Positions 1 to 8,412 of a DNA stretch of 64,000 nt are shown piece after piece (within the stretch, counting starts at the first letter, position 1; the number at the start of each line of letters is the position of its first letter). The DNA comes from Lachnospiraceae bacterium. GTDB taxonomy: Bacteria; Bacillota; Clostridia; Lachnospirales; Lachnospiraceae. The notes beneath the pieces were generated by a model. The model worked only from the letters and a program-made list of their open reading frames with translations. It ran no database searches and was not told where the DNA came from. The stretch spans positions 62,001 to 126,000 of the forward strand of contig JAAWEL010000023.1 in the NCBI GenBank assembly GCA_022794255.1, in the 5' to 3' direction. A program made the position numbers and the translations under genes.

Positions 1-785
1 AGATATGGCAGATTCCGGTTGATGAGGAGGGAACTTCCTTTCAGGACTATCTTCTGGGGGAGGTGCGGGTGTTTCTGCAGGAGCTAAAGACAGTAAATCT
101 TTTGGCAGATGAGCAAAATATTACTTTAACCAGCCAGGAAAAAGACCGGCTGCATGAGCTGACAGAGGATTATTATGACAGTCTGACAGAGGCAGATAGG
201 ACCTACACCGGCATCAGTAAAGAGGAGATCTATGAATTTTATGCAGAATATTATCGGGCCGATAAGGTGGTAAATGAGCTTACCAAGGATGTGAATTTGG
301 AAATCAGTGACAGTGAGGCAAAGGTGATCACTGTTTTGGAGATTCGGCTGGAGGATAATGGGGAGGCGCAGAGAATCCACACCCAGGTTATGAAGGAAGG
401 GGTGGATTTTAATGCGGTGGCAAAGACATTTTCCAGGGATGAGCAGGTGGAGAAATCCATAGGCCGGGGTGAGCGGCCCCAGGAATATGAGGATGCGGTG
501 TTTGCCATGACAACCGGAGAGATCAGTCCCATTATCCGGGAGGGGGATTCCTTTTATATTGTAAAATGTATCAGTGATTACGATGAGGAGGCAACCCTGG
601 AGCGGAAGCAGAAGATGGCGCTGCAGCGAAAAAATCAGGCGTTTCGGAAAATCTATGATGTGTTTGCTGCAGAGCATCCGGTGGAATTAAAGGGGAAGGT
701 TTGGGAACAGATTGCCTTCTCATCTGCCAAAGATACGGCCACATCTGATTTTTTTCAGTGGTACGAGGATTATATGGGTTCATAG
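1..785 (+). CDS. Parvulin-type peptidyl-prolyl isomerase, 5' truncated
   Basis: The reading frame is open from base 3 to the stop at 785, so the gene starts before the window. The visible part has a charged helical region resembling the SurA/PrsA chaperone arm. It is followed by a PpiC-type rotamase domain containing the stretch AKTFSRDEQVEKSIGRGERP and an FAMTTGEISPII segment, the usual parvulin features. The family assists folding of exported proteins outside the membrane, but the signal peptide or lipobox that would confirm export lies upstream and is not seen. It is probably PrsA-like; the ortholog cannot be named. A GTG at 63 is in frame but unlikely to be the true start. Confidence 0.75.
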   Translation, partial: IWQIPVDEEGTSFQDYLLGEVRVFLQELKTVNLLADEQNITLTSQEKDRLHELTEDYYDSLTEADRTYTGISKEEIYEFYAEYYRADKVVNELTKDVNLEISDSEAKVITVLEIRLEDNGEAQRIHTQVMKEGVDFNAVAKTFSRDEQVEKSIGRGERPQEYEDAVFAMTTGEISPIIREGDSFYIVKCISDYDEEATLERKQKMALQRKNQAFRKIYDVFAAEHPVELKGKVWEQIAFSSAKDTATSDFFQWYEDYMGS

Positions 786-862
786 TATGCTGGATTTTGC
801 CTGGCAGAGCCGGGACAAGAGTATATATCAGAAAAGGTTGAGAACAGGGGAGGCGTAAAGGG

Positions 863-1360
863 ATGATCGGACTTCGGATTGAGGATTTAAAGAGCTTTAC
901 TTTTGGGCTTTTTATGGGGGAGAGTTTTGACAGATGGCTGCTGCGGGAAGCATCTATTACCACATTTAATGTATTTACCATTGATGGAAGAATCCGCCGG
1001 GGATATTTTACGGAGCAGGAGACAGAGGAGAAGCAGATCGGGGAGTTGTCCCCGTGGAAACTGGTACGCCCCTTCTGCTTTTCCCTGATCCGGGGAAAAA
1101 GACTGCCGGAAAGCTTTCGGATCACGCTGCAGCTGCCCCCTGCTGAGGTGAAGCGGTTTCTTTTATCGGTGCAGCCAGATTTTAATGAGGATCAGGTGGG
1201 AGGATTGTATCTTAACATCCGCTATGAGGATCAGATTCTGCACTGTGTGACCGGCGTTTCCCTGAATGTGTTCACTCTGGACAAGCGGATCGAGCAGGGC
1301 TGGGACGGGGAAGTGAAGCAGTATCTGAAGGAAAAGGGGATTGCTTATTCAGAGGTGTGA
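863..1360 (+). CDS. DUF5721 family protein
   Basis: A 165-residue protein of unknown function, resembling the DUF5721 family of clostridial proteins by length and overall sequence (recognition from memory, not a search). It has no signal peptide, membrane segment or catalytic motif that I can see. Two similar segments, SITTFNVFTIDGRIRRGYF near residue 31 and VSLNVFTLDKRIEQGW near residue 133, suggest two related halves. The start ATG follows a GGGGAGG site. It lies 77 bases after the isomerase gene and ends 44 bases before the restriction-modification cassette. In composition it matches the rest of the chromosome rather than the cassette. Confidence 0.6.
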   Translation: MIGLRIEDLKSFTFGLFMGESFDRWLLREASITTFNVFTIDGRIRRGYFTEQETEEKQIGELSPWKLVRPFCFSLIRGKRLPESFRITLQLPPAEVKRFLLSVQPDFNEDQVGGLYLNIRYEDQILHCVTGVSLNVFTLDKRIEQGWDGEVKQYLKEKGIAYSEV

Positions 1361-1404
1361 TAAGGAGGTATGCAGGGCTGGGAAAGGAGCAAGGGAGGGA
1401 TAGA

Positions 1405-2523
1405 ATGGAACAATTATCGCTGTCCGCTTTAGGAATGGAAATAGACAGTGTGGAAAGCAAAGGCCGGTCCAAGGCGCCAGATATTTGCATAGAAGAACGA
1501 ATCAGCGGATTAAAGGCAATGCAGATACTGGAATTATCCAGGCACTCTTTTGAAAAGATTGTGAAATCCGGGATGCTGAAACAATATATAAATGGAAAAA
1601 AGAAATACTATAGTTTATCTGAAATAAAAGCTTTTATGAAAACGACAGAATATAAAAAATTGTCTGAGGGGACAGTAGATAAAAGGAATACTTTGAATGA
1701 TTTAACTGGGAAAGACTGGCTGCCTGAGACAAAAAGCTTTTTTTATCAGAAAGGATTGGGAGCAGACAGCCCTGAAGCACAAATAGAGAAGCTGCATCCG
1801 GCTCCCTATTCATTTCAAGACATTGGGCATTTGATTCGTTTTTTTACTAAAAAAGGAATGAGGGTGTTGGACCCTTTTGGCGGAGTTGGCTCTACGGCAA
1901 AGGCATGTGAGATAGATGGGAGAGTTTGTACAAGCATTGAATTGTCCCCGAAATGGCATGAGCTATCGATTGAAAGGCTGGAGACAGAGGTCGGTAAGGG
2001 AACAAGTGAGAACCATCGATTTATAAACGGGGATTCTTGTGAGGAACTGTTAAAGGTTGAGAATGAGTCGGTTGATTTTGTAGTTACGAGTCCGCCGTAT
2101 TGGGGGATATTAAATAAATTAGATCAAAAGGTAATAAAAAACCGGGTGAATAACAACCTTGAGACAAGATATTCAGAGGATGAAAAAGATCTTGGCAACA
2201 TTTCTGATTATGAAGAATTTCTTGATTTGTTAGTAAATAAGGTTTTTTTACAGTGCGCAAGAGTGCTTAGAACTGGAAAATATATGGCGCTTGTTGTATC
2301 TGATTTCAGAGACAAGTCCAATTTTATAAGTTTTCATACAGATTTGATTTTAAGAATGAACAAAAAGAGGATTTCAGGTGGCGGATATTTGAATCTGCAG
2401 GGGATAAAAATTCTTTTGCAAAATCATAAAAGCTTACTTCCATATGGATATCCATTTGCATATGTGGAAAATATCCATCATCAATATATTTTGATTTTCA
2501 AGAAAGAGGCAGACCATAAATGA
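1405..2523 (+). CDS. DNA methyltransferase A (SPPY type) of a restriction-modification cassette
   Basis: A predicted DNA amino-methyltransferase of 372 residues. The SAM-binding motif VLDPFGGVGST lies near residue 154 and the catalytic TSPPYW near residue 229, so motif I precedes motif IV, opposite to the neighbouring enzyme. An SPPY motif is common in N4-cytosine and some N6-adenine methyltransferases; the base cannot be decided here. Residues 25-80 (GLKAMQILELSRHSFEKIVK) resemble a small helix-turn-helix that may read DNA. The ATG at 1405 is preferred over an upstream in-frame GTG at 1357 because GGGAGGG lies just before it. The stop overlaps the next start (ATGA), indicating translational coupling. 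The gene is clearly AT-richer than its left neighbours, a sign of acquisition. Confidence 0.85.
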   Translation: MEQLSLSALGMEIDSVESKGRSKAPDICIEERISGLKAMQILELSRHSFEKIVKSGMLKQYINGKKKYYSLSEIKAFMKTTEYKKLSEGTVDKRNTLNDLTGKDWLPETKSFFYQKGLGADSPEAQIEKLHPAPYSFQDIGHLIRFFTKKGMRVLDPFGGVGSTAKACEIDGRVCTSIELSPKWHELSIERLETEVGKGTSENHRFINGDSCEELLKVENESVDFVVTSPPYWGILNKLDQKVIKNRVNNNLETRYSEDEKDLGNISDYEEFLDLLVNKVFLQCARVLRTGKYMALVVSDFRDKSNFISFHTDLILRMNKKRISGGGYLNLQGIKILLQNHKSLLPYGYPFAYVENIHHQYILIFKKEADHK

Positions 2524-3356
2524 ATTCTTTTGCAGGGATAATATGTGGCGATTCGGATATTCTGATCGATGAAATGATTCGGAAAGAAGTAAAATACGAT
2601 CTTATACTGACAGATCCTCCATACAACATTAACAAGGATTTTGGCAATAACTCGGATAAGCTGTCTGTTGAAGAATTTATTGAGGTTACGAATAGGCGGG
2701 TGGAAAAGCTGAAGAAGGTTTTGACATCAGATGGCAGCATTATATGGTTTGGAATCCATGACTATATTGGTTATATCCAGATAGCAATGTATCATGCAGG
2801 ATTACATTACAGAAGAATCAATATTTGGCACTATGAGAATGGATTTTCTCGTTCTACAAAAGAGCCTGCAACCCATTATGAGCCTTTTATCTGGTTTTCT
2901 GTGAATCCCAGAAAATGGACATACAATTGTGATGCAGTAAGAGTGCCATACAAAAGTACCAGTCGTTTGAAGTCTCCTGTAAAATACAAAGGTTCGGACG
3001 GCAGTGAAAAAATATGGAAACCAAATCCAAAGGGGTCTATGCGAGGGGATATATGGGATTTTCCTACATTGGCAGGAAAAAGATTTGAAAAAGAAAAAAC
3101 ATCTCACCCGGCACAGAAGCCGGAATCTTTGATAACAGAAATAATAAAAGCTTTTTGTCCCATGGAGAACGGCATATATACTGGGCGCATTTTAGACCCT
3201 TTTCACGGTTCGGGGACATTGGGAGTGTGCTGCGAAAAGCTTAATCAACGGGGAAATAATATTTTTTGGACCGGTATTGAGATAGAAGATCAATGGTGCA
3301 TAATTGCTAACGAAAGATTAAATAAAATTAGAGAGGCAGAGAATGATCCGATTTAG
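2520..3356 (+). CDS. DNA methyltransferase B (DPPY type) of a restriction-modification cassette
   Basis: A 278-residue DNA methyltransferase of the classic beta order. Catalytic TDPPYN is at residues 31-36 and the SAM-binding motif LDPFHGSGT near residue 225, with a variable region between them that should carry target recognition. DPPY usually marks N6-adenine or N4-cytosine methylation. It starts inside the stop of methyltransferase A (ATGA) and overlaps the endonuclease start by 14 bases. Two different methyltransferases beside one endonuclease is typical of systems recognising an asymmetric site, where each strand needs its own enzyme. The sequence specificity cannot be read from the sequence. 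Confidence 0.88.
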   Translation: MNSFAGIICGDSDILIDEMIRKEVKYDLILTDPPYNINKDFGNNSDKLSVEEFIEVTNRRVEKLKKVLTSDGSIIWFGIHDYIGYIQIAMYHAGLHYRRINIWHYENGFSRSTKEPATHYEPFIWFSVNPRKWTYNCDAVRVPYKSTSRLKSPVKYKGSDGSEKIWKPNPKGSMRGDIWDFPTLAGKRFEKEKTSHPAQKPESLITEIIKAFCPMENGIYTGRILDPFHGSGTLGVCCEKLNQRGNNIFWTGIEIEDQWCIIANERLNKIREAENDPI

Positions 3357-5076
3357 AAATCCATCTAGTAGTTTGGAAACAATGTTGGCAGGTTTTGAAC
3401 AGCTTTATAATGAGCTGAAGGACAAAGCGCATTTTGACAATGATGATATAGCAGTGGCTTTAGCAAAGGCAAATCTTATGGCTTCATCAGGGTTTACTGG
3501 TGATGCCGGACGTTTGTTGGGAGCAAATAAAAATAAAAGCCGGGATAAAACCTATAATAATGCAAAGATGTTTGCTGAGATATATCGTCTTTTAGGGCTG
3601 ATTTCCGTAGTAAATCATGTTTCTTCAAATTATCGATTTACATATATTGGCGAGCATATGGTGGCTCCTGGAGCAAATAAAAAAGCAATCATAGAGCAGT
3701 GTGTTTTGGGGGTGAATAACCCCAATCAAATCATAGATGTATCCTACAAGGAATCTGTCCGATTCTTTTCATGTGTACTATTGACAATGAACCGACTAGA
3801 CGGGATGATTTGCAGAGATGAAATGATACTTGGACCCATGAATGTAAACGACAATTCCCCTGCAGAATTTGATAAAATGATACAATATATTAAGGGTATC
3901 AGAGGAAATTATGAGCAGCTCCAAGGAGAGCTTGAAAATTTGGCAAAGTCTTTGCAAGATAATAAAAAAGAGGGAATGGCAGTAGAATCTATGCAGAATT
4001 GTACAAGATTTCCCATATCCGTATTAAAATATTGTGATTGGGCAGAAAGCGTAAATACAAAGATTTATGGAAAAAGTATTCGCTTTATGCAATTGACAAA
4101 GCATGGTTATGACACGGTCAACCGATTGAAAAGAATGCAGGATATTCGACTGGTGGATTATGAAAAGAGTACAAACAGTCAGAAGCAGGCAATGATAAGG
4201 TTGGGAGTATATCAAATGCTTGCAAGAGCAAATTTTAACCTGGCTCCGGTAGAGAATGAGCTGAGAAAGGATGAAAAGGAGCTTCAGGATATCCTTAAAG
4301 GGAAGGAGATTTTATTTTCCCCCTATCAGACGCTGGAATTATCGGTAGTTAATAAAGCGCTTAATATCATTCTTGAAAAGGACTGTAACGGAGCAACAGG
4401 AAAAAAGAGGACTCATGTAGCTAAAATATTTGCCAAGGCTATGTCCGGGAATTTACAAAAAGTCACGATTGATAAAGCAGTGCATTTAAAGGAAGATTTT
4501 ATTACAGATGATGTAATCGCTTTTGTGGAACATATTCATGAGCTATATAAAAAAGAAAAAAACATACAGAAGCTGACAAAACAAATGGTTGAAGAGCATA
4601 TTGCTGATAAAAAAGCAGAATTCTATCCATTGGTTGAGACTTTGTTTCGAATCATTGGCGTTGATTGTCATAAGTCAAGAGATGGAGTGAATGGGGAAAG
4701 ATGGGATGGGATGATTCGTGATCCCCAAAAGAGCATTCCCATAGAAATTAAATCGCCGACAGAGGAGCTGTATCTATCGATCAAGGCGATAAGACAGGCT
4801 CTTGAAAATAAGATTATTTTATTGTCAAGAGGAACTTACAAAACAGATATTACATGTTCGTCCTATGCAGTTGGATTTTATCTGCCAAATAATCGTGCGG
4901 AAGTATCGGAGCTGATTAGAAATATAAAAGATACATACGGATATCGTATAGCAGTGTTTGGTATTGAATCCTTAATTCATGTGGCAATCAATATCGTGTT
5001 GTTTGGTAAGGGAATTGATACCAGCAGATTATACGGATTGGAGGGAATTATAAATGTCGAGGATATTAAGTGCTGA
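3343..5076 (+). CDS. Putative PD-(D/E)xK restriction endonuclease
   Basis: A 577-residue protein with no membrane segment. Near its C-terminus it carries a candidate PD-(D/E)xK nuclease core: D455 (or D460) followed by IPIEIKSP with E468-x-K470. The N-terminal 440 residues are largely helical and probably hold target recognition, giving a domain order (recognition, then nuclease) seen in type IIS enzymes such as the AlwI/BstNBI group. I cannot confirm membership of a named family. It overlaps methyltransferase B at its 5' end and the ferredoxin-domain gene by 23 bases at its 3' end, so all four genes are probably translated from one message. It could instead be a modification-dependent nuclease, but two partner methyltransferases argue for a protected self. 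Confidence 0.72.
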   Translation: MIRFRNPSSSLETMLAGFEQLYNELKDKAHFDNDDIAVALAKANLMASSGFTGDAGRLLGANKNKSRDKTYNNAKMFAEIYRLLGLISVVNHVSSNYRFTYIGEHMVAPGANKKAIIEQCVLGVNNPNQIIDVSYKESVRFFSCVLLTMNRLDGMICRDEMILGPMNVNDNSPAEFDKMIQYIKGIRGNYEQLQGELENLAKSLQDNKKEGMAVESMQNCTRFPISVLKYCDWAESVNTKIYGKSIRFMQLTKHGYDTVNRLKRMQDIRLVDYEKSTNSQKQAMIRLGVYQMLARANFNLAPVENELRKDEKELQDILKGKEILFSPYQTLELSVVNKALNIILEKDCNGATGKKRTHVAKIFAKAMSGNLQKVTIDKAVHLKEDFITDDVIAFVEHIHELYKKEKNIQKLTKQMVEEHIADKKAEFYPLVETLFRIIGVDCHKSRDGVNGERWDGMIRDPQKSIPIEIKSPTEELYLSIKAIRQALENKIILLSRGTYKTDITCSSYAVGFYLPNNRAEVSELIRNIKDTYGYRIAVFGIESLIHVAINIVLFGKGIDTSRLYGLEGIINVEDIKC

Positions 5077-6094
5077 TTATGTCCAGAAAGAGATTTACGT
5101 ATTAAAGGATGGCAGCGATATTTCTGTGACCTGTAATCCGGATACAACCAGCAGGATTTATTTTAGCAGTGGAAAACAAATCGCTGCTGGTTGTATAAAC
5201 TGTGTAAATCCCCGCTGCATGTGTTTAAGCAATGAGGACATTTTATGTGTGGAATTTCCAGGAATATCTCATGTTACGAATAAACGGATTTGTCCCGTTG
5301 ATGGGATTAAAAGTGGGGAGAAAAGAATAGAAATTGATGAAAATAAATGCATTGGATGCGGACTTTGTGTGGCAAGTTGTCCGATAGGAGCGCTTTATCT
5401 CAAAGACGGCAAAGCGAAAGTATCAGTCCAGGATAAGAAAAATATGCAAAGGCTCCCTGTGAATGATACAAGCATAAAAGAACAAAACAAGTTTATTCAA
5501 AACATAGCTGTCAGGAATCGCCATGGAATACTTTGCCAGGAGTCGGACCGCCTCATGGACTCTGTATATAAAGGCATCCGGAAGATGTCACAGGGAGAAC
5601 AGAATATACTGGCGCGAAACCTGTTAATAAAGTTGGGAAATCATGGGACACTGGCAAGACAAGGCAATGTCTATATGAGGATGGACGGCTTTTATAGCAG
5701 TAGCCAGCGTCTGGGCGTTTTTGAGGTGGAAACCGGAACGGAGCTGTTGGATGTGTCCCGGGCTGTTTTGGATGATGTTGCAGTAATGAATGCGAGACAT
5801 GGTATCAACAAAGAAAAAAATCACCCTCTTGTAATTTGCCTGAGCCTGCCTAATAAAAGAACCGATTATTGGCAGGTGATTAAGGATATCAGGAATGTTA
5901 TAAAAATGCCGATCTGTACGATTACCTTTGGTGCCCTTTTGATTCTTATGTGGAATATAAAAGAAATAAAAGAGTTTGACTCTTTTTATATGGATGTGGA
6001 TCATTCATCTATCCGAAACGATATTTCAAAAATTCTTGGCAGAAGTATTAATATCAGTGAAGGCTTTCAGGGGATTCTGGAAAATGAGAAGTAG
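5054..6094 (+). CDS. Ferredoxin-domain protein fused to an unknown C-terminal region, in the restriction-modification cassette
   Basis: A 346-residue protein whose N-terminal third is a two-cluster ferredoxin. Its cysteines include GCINCVNPRCMCL with a later ICPVDGI, and a complete ENKCIGCGLCVASCPIGAL motif (C-x2-C-x2-C-x3-C) around residues 98-110. The remaining 220 residues match nothing I recognise; they have mixed alpha/beta character and no obvious membrane helix or nuclease motif. The gene overlaps the endonuclease gene by 23 bases and is AT-rich like the rest of the cassette, so it appears to belong to the system rather than to the chromosome. A role in redox sensing, nuclease control or Fe-S donation can only be guessed. 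Confidence 0.7.
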   Translation: MSRILSADYVQKEIYVLKDGSDISVTCNPDTTSRIYFSSGKQIAAGCINCVNPRCMCLSNEDILCVEFPGISHVTNKRICPVDGIKSGEKRIEIDENKCIGCGLCVASCPIGALYLKDGKAKVSVQDKKNMQRLPVNDTSIKEQNKFIQNIAVRNRHGILCQESDRLMDSVYKGIRKMSQGEQNILARNLLIKLGNHGTLARQGNVYMRMDGFYSSSQRLGVFEVETGTELLDVSRAVLDDVAVMNARHGINKEKNHPLVICLSLPNKRTDYWQVIKDIRNVIKMPICTITFGALLILMWNIKEIKEFDSFYMDVDHSSIRNDISKILGRSINISEGFQGILENEK

Positions 6095-6181
6095 GTATTC
6101 TTTTTTGTCGAATTTTGTGATAAGATATCGTATAGTTTGAAAAAGGTCCGACTGCCGGGAATATAAGAAGAGGATAGGGGA

Positions 6182-6955
6182 ATGAAAGAAAAACTATATA
6201 CCATTGAACTGACGGATGCAGTAAAGTCCGGGGATGAGTGCTTGTTTTGCTGGCTGGAGAGAAAGCTAGAGCAGGAGGCTCTGGAATTTGTGCTGGGGGC
6301 TTCTTATATGGAGGATGATATCCGGGGGGAGACCAGCAAAAAGGGATTCTGCAGGCACCACACCAAGATGATGTTTGATTATGGCAACAATCTGGGAAAT
6401 GCCTGGATTTTAAAATCCCGCCTGGAGTATCTGAATCAGGAGCTTAAAAAGCAGATGGATCACTATGTGCCGAGGAAGGGGTCTGGGCTTTTTGGAAAGT
6501 TTAGAAAGGCAGAGAGGGCCGGGGCAGAGTCTGCGGCCTCCGGCACAGAGACATGGCTTCGGGCGGAGGAGGAACACTGTTATGTGTGCGGCCGTATGGA
6601 GACTGTCTATGAGAGAATGCTGGATACCTTTCTCTATATGTTGCGCAATGATCCGGATTTTTGCCGGCTTTTAACGGAGTCAAAGGGCTTTTGTCTCCAT
6701 CACTTTGCGGATGTGCTGATGATCTGCGAGGAGAAGCTAAAGCCTCAGGAAAAGGAGCTTTGGATTCCGAAGCTGGGGGAGCTTATGAAGCGGAATTTAG
6801 ACCGGATTCAGGAGGATATTGACTGGCTGATTGAGAAGTATGATTACCGAAACCGGGACGCGGACTGGCGCCAGTCCCAGGATGGGGTGCAGCGCACCAT
6901 GCAGAAGATTGTGGGGGGATATCCGGCAGATCCGGTGTTTAAGTGCCGGAAGTAA
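6182..6955 (+). CDS. DUF6062 family protein, putative zinc-binding
   Basis: A 257-residue soluble protein with two repeated metal-binding-like units. CLFCWLERK near residue 21 pairs with CRHHTKM near residue 58; CYVCGRM near residue 136 pairs with CLHHFADV near residue 176. Each unit thus offers CxxC plus CxHH, as in a zinc ribbon or treble clef. The family is widespread in Lachnospiraceae and of unknown function (family name from memory). The start follows AGAGGATAGGGG. It lies 87 bases after the AT-rich cassette, and its GC-richer composition marks the right-hand edge of that insertion. Confidence 0.6.
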   Translation: MKEKLYTIELTDAVKSGDECLFCWLERKLEQEALEFVLGASYMEDDIRGETSKKGFCRHHTKMMFDYGNNLGNAWILKSRLEYLNQELKKQMDHYVPRKGSGLFGKFRKAERAGAESAASGTETWLRAEEEHCYVCGRMETVYERMLDTFLYMLRNDPDFCRLLTESKGFCLHHFADVLMICEEKLKPQEKELWIPKLGELMKRNLDRIQEDIDWLIEKYDYRNRDADWRQSQDGVQRTMQKIVGGYPADPVFKCRK

Positions 6956-7072
6956 AGACAGATGCAGAAAGCCTGGCATAAGCAGGCAGCAGGATATCAT
7001 AATTTAGAAAAAAACAGAGATAATAATGGAGAATCCCAATTTTAATTATTTTATTTTAGAAGGAGATTTTCC

Positions 7073-7666
7073 ATGATCGATTTTCAGAGCAGTGAGACAG
7101 CGAAGAATCTGATGCGGGCGTTTGCAGGTGAGAGCCAGGCCAGAAACCGTTACACGATGGCAGCGGACAAAGCGAAAAAGGAAGGACTGCCGGTGATCCG
7201 GTCAGTATTTCTGTTTACAGCGGAGCAGGAGAGGGCCCATGCCCAGGTTTTTTATGACTATCTAAAGGAGTTAAAGGGCCAGAACATCCGGGTGGACGGG
7301 GCGTATCCCATCGATCAGTACGACAAAAGCCTGGATCTTTTAAAGGCTGCCAGGCACAATGAGTATGAGGAGTTTCAGGATGTGTATCAGAGCTTTGGCA
7401 ATATAGCCAGGGAAGAGGGCTTTGCCAAAATTGCCGGCTCCTTTTTTCAGATTGCTGAGATCGAAAAGGTACACGGAGATCGGTTCCAGCTGTTTGGAGA
7501 TTATCTGGAGAGAAATCAGCTCTTTGTGTCTGAGGTGGAGACCGGTTGGATGTGCTTAAACTGCGGCTTTGTGTTCCGGGGAACGAAAGCGCCGGCTTCC
7601 TGTCCGGTTTGCAGCCATGAGCAGGGGTATTTTATCCGGCTGGAGCTGGCTCCTTATATTCAGTAA
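7073..7666 (+). CDS. Rubrerythrin family protein
   Basis: A 197-residue rubrerythrin. The ferritin-like di-iron domain shows GESQARNRY, EQERAHAQ and EIEKVHGDRF, giving the Glu and ExxH iron ligands. The C-terminal rubredoxin-like domain has CLNCG (near residue 161) and CPVC (near residue 179), which bind one iron. Rubrerythrins reduce hydrogen peroxide in the cytoplasm of anaerobes. The start is preceded by AGAAGGAGATT. The upstream 117 bases are AT-rich and probably hold its own promoter. A PerR site would be expected, but I see no convincing copy. Confidence 0.92.
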   Translation: MIDFQSSETAKNLMRAFAGESQARNRYTMAADKAKKEGLPVIRSVFLFTAEQERAHAQVFYDYLKELKGQNIRVDGAYPIDQYDKSLDLLKAARHNEYEEFQDVYQSFGNIAREEGFAKIAGSFFQIAEIEKVHGDRFQLFGDYLERNQLFVSEVETGWMCLNCGFVFRGTKAPASCPVCSHEQGYFIRLELAPYIQ

Positions 7667-7690
7667 AAGGAAACAAAAAAGAGAAAAGAA

Positions 7691-7712
7691 GGGGGCCATA
7701 AAAAGGGCCCCC
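7691..7712 (+). terminator. GC-rich hairpin after the rubrerythrin gene
   Basis: A 7-bp all-GC stem (GGGGGCC with GGCCCCC) around an A-rich loop follows the rubrerythrin stop. It lacks a T-run, so it may act as an RNA-stabilising or pausing hairpin rather than a full intrinsic terminator. Confidence 0.4.
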
Positions 7713-7745
7713 ATCCGATAGAAAAATCAAGAGAGGACACTACAT

Positions 7746-8408
7746 ATGGAGACAAGGAAAATCAAAGGGGTAATTTTTGACCAGGACGGGCTGTTGTTTG
7801 ACACAGAAAGGATATCCATCAAGGCGTGGGATCTGGCAGGGAATGAGATGGGTTTTCATTTGGAAGAGTCCTTCCTCTGCACCATCCGGGGAGCCAATGC
7901 CAATGATGCGGCCAGAAAGTTTAAGGAACGGTTTGGGGAGGCATATGATTTTTTGAAGCTGAGGGGGAGAAAACAGGAGATATTTGTGAAAATGCTTCGG
8001 GAGATGGAGATGCCGGTGAAGCCAGGGGTAAAAGAGCTTTTGACCTATCTGCGGGAAGAGGGCTACAAGATCGCCATGGCCACAGCCAGCGCCCGGGAGT
8101 ATTCCATGGACAATCTGCGTCTGGCAGGAATCGATGGCTTTTTTGACTATGTGATTACTGGGGATATGGTGAAGGAAGCAAAGCCGAACCCTGAGATATT
8201 TCTTAAGGCAGCAGAGGCTTTGGGAGAGAAGCCGGATGATTGTTTGGTGTTAGAGGACAGTTTAAACGGGGTGGAGGCCGGACTTAAGGGGGGATTTGTT
8301 ACCGTGATGGTGCCAGATCTGACTCAGCCAGATGAAGTGCTGCGGCAGAGGCTTGATCGGGTATGCAGCTCCCTTTTGGAAGTGCGGGACTGGCTGATGG
8401 AGGCGTGA
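7746..8408 (+). CDS. HAD family phosphatase, beta-phosphoglucomutase-like
   Basis: A 220-residue haloacid-dehalogenase-type hydrolase. All four motifs are visible: the nucleophile block IFDQDGLLFDTE near residue 11, the Ser/Thr motif TASA near residue 116, the lysine in EAKPNPEIF near residue 145, and the acidic motif VLEDSLNGVEAG near residue 167. A cap domain between motifs I and II places it with the phosphoglycolate phosphatase/beta-phosphoglucomutase subgroup, which acts on small sugar phosphates. Nothing nearby reveals the substrate. It is followed after 4 bases by a metallophosphoesterase gene, so the two are probably cotranscribed. Confidence 0.88.
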   Translation: METRKIKGVIFDQDGLLFDTERISIKAWDLAGNEMGFHLEESFLCTIRGANANDAARKFKERFGEAYDFLKLRGRKQEIFVKMLREMEMPVKPGVKELLTYLREEGYKIAMATASAREYSMDNLRLAGIDGFFDYVITGDMVKEAKPNPEIFLKAAEALGEKPDDCLVLEDSLNGVEAGLKGGFVTVMVPDLTQPDEVLRQRLDRVCSSLLEVRDWLMEA

Positions 8409-8412
8409 GGGA

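Noticed and set aside
1272-1490. Opposite-strand open frame across the left edge of the restriction cassette
   Set aside because: It has no ribosome binding site and overlaps two well-supported genes on the + strand.
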